NCBI GenBank assembly: GCA_963825555.1
Contig: CAWGTZ010000006.1
Span: 1 to 64,000, forward strand
Length of the DNA stretch: 64,000 nt
DNA from: JAGVSR01 sp963825555
Lineage (GTDB): Bacteria > Pseudomonadota > Alphaproteobacteria > Rhizobiales > Hyphomicrobiaceae
Reading direction: 5' to 3'
This document shows, piece by piece, positions 1 through 6,583 of this stretch (positions within the stretch are counted from its first letter, which is position 1; each line of letters starts with the position of its first letter). The notes under the pieces were generated by a model. The model made no database searches, was not told where the DNA came from, and worked only from the letters and a program-made list of their open reading frames with translations. The translations under genes and the position numbers were made by a program.

Positions 1-13
1 CGCCAGAACAGCC

Positions 14-81
14 CCCCTTATACCCGCTGCGATGCTGCGGCTCTCCTGGCGCCGTGCCTGGCTATAAGGGGATGTTTTTTT
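14..81 (+). terminator. Terminator of a gene left of the window
   Basis: A nine-base stem (14-22 with 63-71) encloses a GC-rich loop able to fold further and is followed by seven T at 75-81. This looks like a rho-independent terminator for a plus-strand gene that ends before the window. The large loop makes it less certain than a compact hairpin. Confidence 0.5.
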
Positions 82-169
82 GGGCGGCGTGGCGGGTTCT
101 TAAGCGTTCCAATCTTCCCGCCCCGGCCGCTCTAACCCAAATCCCTTGAAATTTCGCACTTTCTCCCTT

Positions 170-184
170 TGGCACGGCGTTTGC
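170..184 (+). promoter_or_regulatory. Sigma-54 (RpoN) promoter of amt
   Basis: TGGCAC at 170-175, five spacer bases and TTGC at 181-184 match the -24/-12 consensus of RpoN promoters exactly in the conserved positions. It lies about 100 bases before the amt start, so transcription would begin near 196. Known biology: ammonium transporter genes in proteobacteria are commonly RpoN- and NtrC-dependent. I did not find a clear NtrC enhancer pair upstream. The promoter also rules out an amt start at the TTG at 169. Confidence 0.85.
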
Positions 185-285
185 CATTGAATGACACGGG
201 GGTAATTTTCCTCACGGGAAAATCCCCAGGTCACCTCGGCTCATCGGGTGTGGCGTGTGGGGCTTCAAATGGAGAGCGCTGGGAC

Positions 286-1605
286 ATGGAGCAACAGTTA
301 GCCGAACTAACGGCGAAGCTGGCAGCACTGGAAAAATCCACCAGTATGTCAGGGACCATCAATTCGGAGATCTTCTATTGGTGGTGCATCGCCTTGATGA
401 TGGTCATCCACGCGGGATTTCTTGCCTACGAGATGGGCGCCTCGCGCGCCAAGAACGTTCTGGCCTCGGGCATCAAAAATATTCTGGCCTTCGCCTTCGT
501 GGTGGTCACGTTCTTCTTCTTTGGCTGGTGGATCTATCTCGCGTTCCCTGCAGGTTTCACGGTTGACGAGGCGGCGGCTGCCGGCTTGCCGTGGAGCCAG
601 AGCATGGGTCCGAATCTGACGGACAACGCGACGGGCATCTTCTGGGGTGCGTTCGCACTGTTCGCAGCCACAACGGCGTCAATCATGTCGGGCGCCGTTA
701 TCGAACGCATTCGCATGTCAGGCTTTATTATCCTCGCCATCGTTCTCGGATCGGTCGTGTGGATTCTTGGGGCTTCGTGGGGCTGGCATCCGTCGGGCTG
801 GCTTACGGCTCAGTTCGGCTTCCATGACGTCGGCGCCGCGGGCTGTGTCCACCTCATCGCCGGTGCCTTTGCACTCGGCGTGTTGATCAACCTCGGGCCC
901 CGGATCGGAAAGTTCAATCCGGACGGGACGGCGAACGAACTGAGTGGTCACAATATGCCGATGACGGTCATCGGTCTGATGCTGATTATCGTCGGCTTCT
1001 TCGGCTTCCTCGGGGGCTGCATCATCTATGTCAACGGCGCCCAGTGGACCAACATCTACGGCCAGCCTGCGACCCTCTCTGCCTTCTCGTTCAATGCGCT
1101 GATGGGCTTCTGCGGCGGATTGATCGGCGCCTGGGCGAAGACCCGCGATCCCTTCTGGATGATGTCTGGCGGTCTGGCCGGCATTATTTCGGCGGCTTCC
1201 GGTCTCGACGTCTGGTATCCGCCGATGGCGTTCCTGCTCGGTTTGATCGGCGGCATCATTGTCCCGATGGCTGGCAAACTCATCGAGAAGATGGGAATCG
1301 ACGATGCCGTAGGCGCCGTTGCGGTCCACGGTGTTGCCGGCTTCTGGGGTGTCATCGCCATGGGCTTGTTTGCCAGCGGCTATCCCAACATGAACGACAT
1401 GCCTCCGGTGTCGTTCATGGGCCAGCTTGTCGGTGGCCTCGTGTTCCTGGCGCTCGGGTTCGTGCCTGGGTACGTCCTCTCTCTGATCCTCAAAGGACTT
1501 GGATTGCTGCGGGTTCCGCCTTCGTCGGAAATCGTCGGTCTGGATAAGACCAAGGTTCCGCTTTCGGCCTACCCGGAAGGCTTGAAGGCACTTCCTGCCG
1601 AGTAG
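286..1605 (+). CDS. amt: Amt-family ammonium transporter
   Basis: Inner-membrane ammonium channel of 439 residues with the usual row of about eleven hydrophobic segments. The two conserved pore-histidine regions are visible: a GCVHLIAGAFAL segment in the middle and AVHGVAGFWGV near the C-terminal third. The ATG at 286 is chosen because GGAGAG stands nine bases before it and because the in-frame TTG at 169 sits inside the sigma-54 promoter. Before the first membrane helix there is a short heptad-like stretch (residues about 1-16) that could form a coiled coil, unusual for Amt. No glnK gene is adjacent, which is the common partner. Just upstream of the methylated-amine operon it probably imports ammonium or methylammonium; substrate preference cannot be told from sequence. 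Confidence 0.93.
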   Translation: MEQQLAELTAKLAALEKSTSMSGTINSEIFYWWCIALMMVIHAGFLAYEMGASRAKNVLASGIKNILAFAFVVVTFFFFGWWIYLAFPAGFTVDEAAAAGLPWSQSMGPNLTDNATGIFWGAFALFAATTASIMSGAVIERIRMSGFIILAIVLGSVVWILGASWGWHPSGWLTAQFGFHDVGAAGCVHLIAGAFALGVLINLGPRIGKFNPDGTANELSGHNMPMTVIGLMLIIVGFFGFLGGCIIYVNGAQWTNIYGQPATLSAFSFNALMGFCGGLIGAWAKTRDPFWMMSGGLAGIISAASGLDVWYPPMAFLLGLIGGIIVPMAGKLIEKMGIDDAVGAVAVHGVAGFWGVIAMGLFASGYPNMNDMPPVSFMGQLVGGLVFLALGFVPGYVLSLILKGLGLLRVPPSSEIVGLDKTKVPLSAYPEGLKALPAE

Positions 1606-1644
1606 CCAAGTCTTCGACAACGCGAAAATCGAAAGGACGCAATC

Positions 1645-1824
1645 ATGAACACATCACCAATCACAACGTGGGAAGGGGCCGAGGCCTACTTCACGTTCGC
1701 TAACGAACCGGTCGCGATCTGGGTCGCTCTGGGGCTCTCGGCCGTGGCGGTTTTGGCTGCGATCATCGTCGGATCGCTCCATGAGAAGGAGTGCTACGTG
1801 AAGGTGGAGAAGAACGGGCACTGA
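1645..1824 (+). CDS. Small single-helix membrane protein next to Amt
   Basis: A 59-residue protein not matching a family I recognise. It starts with ATG after GAAAGGA, 39 bases behind amt and on the same strand, so it is probably cotranscribed from the sigma-54 promoter. Residues about 1-22 are polar, about 23-43 form one hydrophobic helix rich in Val, Ala and Leu, and the tail is charged and ends in EKNGH with one Cys. The good ribosome binding site, tight spacing and clean membrane-helix pattern support a real gene despite its size. By analogy with small subunits of other transporters it may bind or regulate Amt; this is inference. Confidence 0.7.
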   Translation: MNTSPITTWEGAEAYFTFANEPVAIWVALGLSAVAVLAAIIVGSLHEKECYVKVEKNGH

Positions 1825-1951
1825 TGCCCTGCGGCGGCGGGCATCTCGATGGCATGATCGGGAGCCCGCCCCTTATCCAATCCGCGAAACGTAGCCAGCC
1901 ATGTTCCGCGCTCGCCGGGGACAGGCACCCCAACCGGCAGGCGCAACAAGC

Positions 1952-1981
1952 GGGGCCTCGGGAGCGGACGCCCGAGGCCCC
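1952..1981. repeat. Perfect inverted repeat between amt and dmm operons
   Basis: Eleven-base arms at 1952-1962 and 1971-1981 pair perfectly around an eight-base loop. There is no T run on either side, so a classic intrinsic terminator is not shown, although the hairpin could still end or stabilise the amt transcript. The rest of 1825-2300 holds no convincing intact gene. Confidence 0.5.
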
Positions 1982-1984
1982 GAC

Positions 1985-2231
1985 TTGGCCCAGATACTCG
2001 AACCGCGTGAGCATGAGAGAAGACTGCACCGCGATAGGCACGCGAAAGGTCATGCACGTCAATGAACGTGCCTGCGATGCAAAGCGCCAGATGGGGCGTT
2101 GGTGGACCCACAATGTAGATCATCATGCCGAACGCGGCGGTTGCGCAAAGCGCGAGGCCATAATGCCCACGAATAAGGATCTTTGGTGCTTTGCGAGGCG
2201 CTTGCGAGGCTGTCGGAGAGCAAACTGCGCG
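1985..2231 (-). pseudogene. Possible TRIC/UPF0126 channel C-terminal fragment
   Basis: Read on the minus strand from about 2231, one frame gives a stretch with PKILIRGHYG followed by a hydrophobic helix and then LALCIAG. The downstream part continues better in another frame (MTFRVPIAV and following). This resembles the last two helices of the TRIC/UPF0126 (YicG/YadS) membrane channel family. There is a stop upstream in the first frame and no N-terminal part, so at best it is a decayed remnant. The resemblance is my own pattern reading and is weak. Confidence 0.28.
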
Positions 2232-2301
2232 CTAAAGGGCCACGCTACTTTAGAGTGACCTCTCCTGGGCAAAAATTTGGTCGGCACCTGCGATGCGCCG
2301 C

Positions 2302-2334
2302 TTGCGCCGAGGCCCGCTGTTTGTATACTACAAA
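2302..2334 (+). promoter_or_regulatory. dmm-tmm-tdm promoter with GntR-like operator
   Basis: TTGCGC (2302-2307), a 16-base spacer and TATACT (2324-2329) form a fair sigma-70-type promoter. Over the -10 box lies a 15-base palindrome, TTTGTA-TAC-TACAAA at 2320-2334. Half-sites of the form TTGT..ACAA are known for GntR regulators of the FadR/VanR (FCD) type, so a repressor of this kind is inferred. No GntR gene is in the window. The predicted leader to the dmmA start is about 140 bases. Confidence 0.55.
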
Positions 2335-2474
2335 GAATAAAATATTGCTGACAGGGGTTGCCGAGAGATGAGAAACGGGCGTCATCGGGATACAAGCACG
2401 GCGAACGTGTCCGGTGTGACCGCTCAAGCGAGCCGGTTTCACCAACGCCAAGACGTGAGCGAGGGGGGCTTCAG

Positions 2475-3080
2475 GTGCTGAACGCAAGCATCATCAGCCG
2501 GCCGGTGTACCCAGGCCTGTCACCCGATACAAACGCGCGGCACAATCTGATTGCGGTCGAAGGCGAGGGTGCCGCAGCCGTGCTCGACATGGCCAAAAAA
2601 GCACCTGCGGGTTTTTTCCAGAAATCCACCATACTCTTTTGTGCAACGGGTTCGGCCGGCAAAGGCTACGAGGACAAGCTGAAGGAGCTCGAACCGGAAG
2701 CATTGTGGGAGTTTCCGACCATCCCGACGGCACTTTTCCGCCTACGCGGCACGCTCGCGACCGCGACCATGGGTACGCGGCTCTACGCAGCAGGCACCGA
2801 GCCGTTCATCGGCCAGGTTATCCAGGAAGGTCTTGCGGTTGGAATCGATCCGAAGTCGGTCATCACCGAACACCGCGGTTCCGCGAAGCGACGGGTGCAG
2901 TGCGTGCATTGCAAGGGCTTCACCGACGATGTGACGGCTACGCCATTCGAATGCAGCCATTGTGGCCTGAACCTGTTCGTTCGCGACCACTACTCGCGGC
3001 GGCTCGGTGCCTTCCAGGGCGTGTGTGTCGATGCGGAGGCTCCCGGTGAGCTTCCCCCCGTGGAGAAACTCTACGAATGA
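2475..3080 (+). CDS. dmmA: Dimethylamine monooxygenase zinc-ribbon subunit (DmmA-like)
   Basis: A 201-residue soluble protein, first gene of the trimethylamine operon. The C-terminal third contains two CxxC knuckles (CVHC and, seventeen residues on, CSHC), giving a probable zinc ribbon, followed by a Tyr/Arg-rich end. It corresponds to the small DmmA-like subunit of the heme-dependent oxidative N-demethylase that converts dimethylamine to methylamine. I chose GTG at 2475 because GAGGGGGG precedes it and the family-like sequence begins there; the frame stays open back to 2358 without a good start. Its stop overlaps dmmB by four bases (ATGA). Subunit lettering differs between papers, so the letter is less certain than the role. 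Confidence 0.78.
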   Translation: MLNASIISRPVYPGLSPDTNARHNLIAVEGEGAAAVLDMAKKAPAGFFQKSTILFCATGSAGKGYEDKLKELEPEALWEFPTIPTALFRLRGTLATATMGTRLYAAGTEPFIGQVIQEGLAVGIDPKSVITEHRGSAKRRVQCVHCKGFTDDVTATPFECSHCGLNLFVRDHYSRRLGAFQGVCVDAEAPGELPPVEKLYE

Positions 3081-4039
3081 CTATCTCCACCGATTTTCCC
3101 GTACGTGTCGCCGAAATCGAAACCGTGGCGGAGGGCGTGAAGCGCTTCCGCTTCGTTCGGCCGGATGGCGCGCCACTTCCCGAATTTTCCGGCGGTGCCC
3201 ACACGGTCGTCACGATGCGCGACGGCGATCGACTGCGCCGCAATCCGTATTCGCTCATGGGATCGCCATTTGACGGTTCGGCCTACGAGATCAGCGTGCT
3301 TAGAACGCCGGACTCCCGCGGCGGCTCGATCTACATGCACGACAAGGTATCTATCGGTGACACACTGACGCTCTCTCAGCCCGTCAATCTCTTTCCGATC
3401 GACCGGCGCGGCCGCCGGCATCTTTTGCTCGCCGGCGGTATCGGCATCACACCCTTCATCGCGATGGCCGAACAACTCACACGCGAAGATCTGCCGTTCG
3501 AACTGCATTATTCCAACAGGTCGGCTGCGCGCGGTGCTTACATTAAACGGCTGAAAAGCCTGTACGGGCATCGCGTTCACACCTACTTCGATGACAAGGC
3601 CGAAGCTCTGCCGCTCGAGCGGCTGCTAGGTAGCCAGCCGCTCGGCACGCATCTTTATGTCTGCGGCCCACAGGGCTTCATCGACTGGATCCTATCTTCG
3701 GCGCGCGCAGCGGGCTGGCCTGACGAAAACGTGCACTTCGAGCGGTTTCTCGCGCCGCCGCCGGGCTCGCCGTTCAAGATCGAGCTGGCGCGCTCGAAGA
3801 AGACCATCACCGTTCCTTCCGATCAGAGCATGCTGGAGGCCATAGAAGCCGCCGGAGTCGATGCGCCTTGCCTATGCCGTGGCGGAGCGTGCGGGCAGTG
3901 CGAGACGGCGGTCGTTTCTTGTGACGGAACCATCAAGCACAACGATCATTTCCTTTCGGAATCGGACCGACAGTCGGGCAAGAAGATCATGATCTGCGTT
4001 TCACGCATCGAGGGTGCGGGCATCGTACTCGATCTTTGA
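3077..4039 (+). CDS. dmmB: Dimethylamine monooxygenase reductase subunit
   Basis: A 320-residue electron-transfer protein of the phthalate dioxygenase reductase/VanB type. From the N-terminus: a flavin-binding barrel with the RxNPYSL-type motif (about residues 54-62), an NAD(P)H domain opened by LLLAGGIGITPF (about 115-126), and a C-terminal plant-type ferredoxin with the cysteine set CLCRGGACGQC plus a later ICVSR, which binds a [2Fe-2S] cluster. It passes electrons from NAD(P)H to the heme subunit DmmC. The start codon overlaps the dmmA stop, indicating translational coupling. Confidence 0.88.
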   Translation: MTISTDFPVRVAEIETVAEGVKRFRFVRPDGAPLPEFSGGAHTVVTMRDGDRLRRNPYSLMGSPFDGSAYEISVLRTPDSRGGSIYMHDKVSIGDTLTLSQPVNLFPIDRRGRRHLLLAGGIGITPFIAMAEQLTREDLPFELHYSNRSAARGAYIKRLKSLYGHRVHTYFDDKAEALPLERLLGSQPLGTHLYVCGPQGFIDWILSSARAAGWPDENVHFERFLAPPPGSPFKIELARSKKTITVPSDQSMLEAIEAAGVDAPCLCRGGACGQCETAVVSCDGTIKHNDHFLSESDRQSGKKIMICVSRIEGAGIVLDL

Positions 4040-4089
4040 ATTGACAACACGATGGCGGCGCGCACCGCCGTGTGGACCGGGAGTTCAGT

Positions 4090-5130
4090 ATGGGCCTCAT
4101 CTTCAAGGACGAGACGTTCCGAGACGACTTCACGTTCTCCAACAGTCCGGCGGCGATCCGGCGGTTCCCGTTCCCCTTCGCGGAAGACCGTTACATGTAC
4201 ACGGTCAATATCGAGCCGCATGTGCCGGGCCCGAAAGGCTCGGTCTACGAGTTCCCGATTGATATCGACGAGCACTACCTTTCCGATATGCGCGACCGGG
4301 CGATCGTGTTGAGGGAAGATCCGCTTCGGTGCCAGTCTCTGCCACATATGCTGACTGCCGAGTGGGATTTGCTCGAGCTTTTGATGACATCAATGGCACG
4401 CGACTATTCCGAGCACTTCACTCTGACTCGGGACGGCGACAACTGGCACTGGATCAACAGCCCGATGGGGATCGACCAGAAGTTCGTCTTTGGCGATGTC
4501 GCAACGCTGCCGTATCGTCCCATGGAATACATCACGCGTCAGTGCCAGGGTGACTTCTGCCTGCTTGATCAGCGCGATGGCGATCTCTGGATGGATGCGG
4601 GTATCGTCACCTCCCAGGCGGACTGGTCGCTCGATTTCGATGTCGGCATGAGCTTCAAGGAGTGGCACGCGCCTGTGCCGCTTGCGCATGAGGTAGGCGT
4701 CTTTGATCGCGCGCTGAAGTTTCTGCTCAATCTTCAGCAGGGCAGGCCTGTTCGCCGCCTCAATTGGACAATGACGATCAATCCACGCCTCGATACGAGC
4801 CCAGAAAATTACCACAAGTGGGGTGCGGATCGCACAACGGTGACGCCGGAGAATGTCGGCGACAAGGTTCACCTGCGTGTCGAACTTCAGGGGCTGTGGC
4901 GACTGCCGCGGTCGAACGCGATTGTGTTCTCGATCCGCGCCTATCTCATCAAGATGAACGAACTCGTCACGGTTCCGAAGTGGGCGCGCCGGCTGCATCG
5001 CGTGCTCAAGACGTTGCCGGACCCTATCGCTGATTACAAGGGAACGACCCGTTACCGCCAAACGACCATCGATTGGCTTTCCAAGTACGACGATGGCGCG
5101 CCGACATCCAAGGGATGCTGGCCTGAGTGA
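4090..5130 (+). CDS. dmmC: Heme-dependent oxidative N-demethylase catalytic subunit (DUF3445)
   Basis: A 346-residue member of the DUF3445 family, the heme-bearing alpha subunit of oxidative N-demethylases (HODM) acting on dimethylamine. Visible family traits are the early FPFAEDRYMYTVNI-like segment, the central RQCQGDFCLL region and a late LRVELQGLWRLPRS stretch. Reaction known for the family: dimethylamine plus O2 and NAD(P)H gives methylamine, with the methyl oxidised to the formaldehyde level. ATG 4090 is preferred over the upstream GTG at 4072 since GGGAG precedes it at suitable spacing. It lies 50 bases behind dmmB and 69 before tmm in the same operon. Confidence 0.85.
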   Translation: MGLIFKDETFRDDFTFSNSPAAIRRFPFPFAEDRYMYTVNIEPHVPGPKGSVYEFPIDIDEHYLSDMRDRAIVLREDPLRCQSLPHMLTAEWDLLELLMTSMARDYSEHFTLTRDGDNWHWINSPMGIDQKFVFGDVATLPYRPMEYITRQCQGDFCLLDQRDGDLWMDAGIVTSQADWSLDFDVGMSFKEWHAPVPLAHEVGVFDRALKFLLNLQQGRPVRRLNWTMTINPRLDTSPENYHKWGADRTTVTPENVGDKVHLRVELQGLWRLPRSNAIVFSIRAYLIKMNELVTVPKWARRLHRVLKTLPDPIADYKGTTRYRQTTIDWLSKYDDGAPTSKGCWPE

Positions 5131-5199
5131 CCAGGCAAACTCCCCAAGAACAACAACGCGCAATTCATTCCATCATCGGACTAGAAGGACAGTCGAGAC

Positions 5200-6567
5200 A
5201 TGGCAGAGCGTATTGCAATCATCGGGGCCGGCCCCAGCGGCATGGCGGCACTCCGCGCTTTCGAGAGTGCGCGACAGAAGGGCGCCGAAATTCCCGAACT
5301 CGTTTGCTACGAAAAGCAGGACGAGTGGGGCGGGATCTGGAATTACACTTGGCGCACGGGGACTGACGAATACGGCGAGCCTGTCCACGGCAGCATGTAC
5401 CGCTATCTGTGGTCTAACGGTCCAAAGGAGTGCCTGGAATTCGCCGACTACTCCTTCGAGGAGCACTTCGGGCGGCCGATCCCCTCCTATCCGCCGCGCG
5501 CGGTTCTTCACGATTATATCAAGGGCCGCGTGGAGCGCAGCGGCGTACGCAAGTACATGAAGTTCCGCACGCCGGTGAAGTGGGTGACCTACGATGAGCA
5601 GTCCAAGAAATTCACGGTGACCGTGAAGGACCTGAAGACGGACGCTATCTCGTCTTCCGAGTTCGATTGGGTGATCTGCGCGAGCGGCCACTTCTCCACG
5701 CCGAACATTCCTGATTTTCCGGGCCTCACTCAATTCCCCGGTCGCGTCATGCACGCGCATGATTTCCGCTCTGCGGATGAATTCGCCGGCAAGAACGTGC
5801 TCTGCATCGGGTCAAGCTACTCGTCGGAAGATATCGGCATCCAGTGCTACAAGTACGGGGCCAAGTCCGTGACGTTCAGCTGGCGCACGCGGCCCATGGG
5901 CTTCAACTGGCCGGAGAGCCTCTCTGAAGTGCCGCTTCTCATGAAGCTCGATGGCAAGACGGCCCACTTCAAGGACGGCACCACTAAGGAAGTTGACGCC
6001 ATCGTGCTCTGCACCGGCTACTTGCATTACTTCCCGTTCCTGGATGACAGCCTCCGACTGAAGACGCGCAACCGACTTTATCCGCCGCAGATCTACAAGG
6101 GTCTCTTCTGGTGGCCGAACAACAAGCTGATCTATCTGGGGATGCAGGATCAGTACTACACGTTCAACATGTTCGATGCGCAAGCCTGGTACGCCCGCGA
6201 CGTGATCCTGGGGCGCATCAAGCTCCCCGGCTTCCAGGAGCAGGCCAAAGACATCAATGCCTGGGTTCAGAAGGAAGAGCAGATCGCGGACGCGTTTGAG
6301 GCGATCGACTTCCAGACGGAGTATGTCCGTGATCTCCTTGGCCCAACCGACTATCCGCCTCTCGACGTCGACATGGTGGCCCGGCTCTTCAAGGAGTGGG
6401 AGCACCACAAGATGGAGAACATCCTGACGTATCGCGACCGGAGCTATCCCTCCACGATTACAGGCAACATGGCGCCGTTGCATCACACGCCTTGGATGAA
6501 GGCGCTGGACGACGGCATGGAGGCGTTCCTGAACCCACCAAGTGAGACCTCGGCAAAGGTGGCCTGA
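5200..6567 (+). CDS. tmm: Trimethylamine monooxygenase
   Basis: A 455-residue bacterial flavin-containing monooxygenase that oxidises trimethylamine to trimethylamine N-oxide with NADPH and O2. The N-terminus carries the FAD-binding GAGPSGMAALRAF motif (residues about 8-20). The NADPH-binding motif CIGSSYSSEDIG lies near residue 205, preceded by the FMO identifying region (GRVMHAHDFR). Length and the neighbouring tdm gene match the tmm-tdm pair characterised in methylotrophs and marine Rhodobacterales. It is separated from dmmC by a short gap and nearly abuts tdm, so it is probably part of the same transcript. Close FMOs can act on other amines or sulfides, but the context argues strongly for trimethylamine. 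Confidence 0.93.
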   Translation: MAERIAIIGAGPSGMAALRAFESARQKGAEIPELVCYEKQDEWGGIWNYTWRTGTDEYGEPVHGSMYRYLWSNGPKECLEFADYSFEEHFGRPIPSYPPRAVLHDYIKGRVERSGVRKYMKFRTPVKWVTYDEQSKKFTVTVKDLKTDAISSSEFDWVICASGHFSTPNIPDFPGLTQFPGRVMHAHDFRSADEFAGKNVLCIGSSYSSEDIGIQCYKYGAKSVTFSWRTRPMGFNWPESLSEVPLLMKLDGKTAHFKDGTTKEVDAIVLCTGYLHYFPFLDDSLRLKTRNRLYPPQIYKGLFWWPNNKLIYLGMQDQYYTFNMFDAQAWYARDVILGRIKLPGFQEQAKDINAWVQKEEQIADAFEAIDFQTEYVRDLLGPTDYPPLDVDMVARLFKEWEHHKMENILTYRDRSYPSTITGNMAPLHHTPWMKALDDGMEAFLNPPSETSAKVA

Positions 6568-6583
6568 GCGGAATGACGCCCAC

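Noticed and set aside
169..285. TTG-started N-terminal extension of Amt
   Set aside because: It overlaps the sigma-54 promoter and lacks a ribosome site; ATG 286 has one.
718..1620. 300-residue minus-strand frame opposite amt
   Set aside because: Antisense of the conserved Amt helices; composition is typical of a shadow frame.
1791..2258. 155-residue plus-strand frame after the small membrane protein
   Set aside because: No ribosome site or motif; Arg/Cys/Gly-rich composition as in random high-GC sequence.
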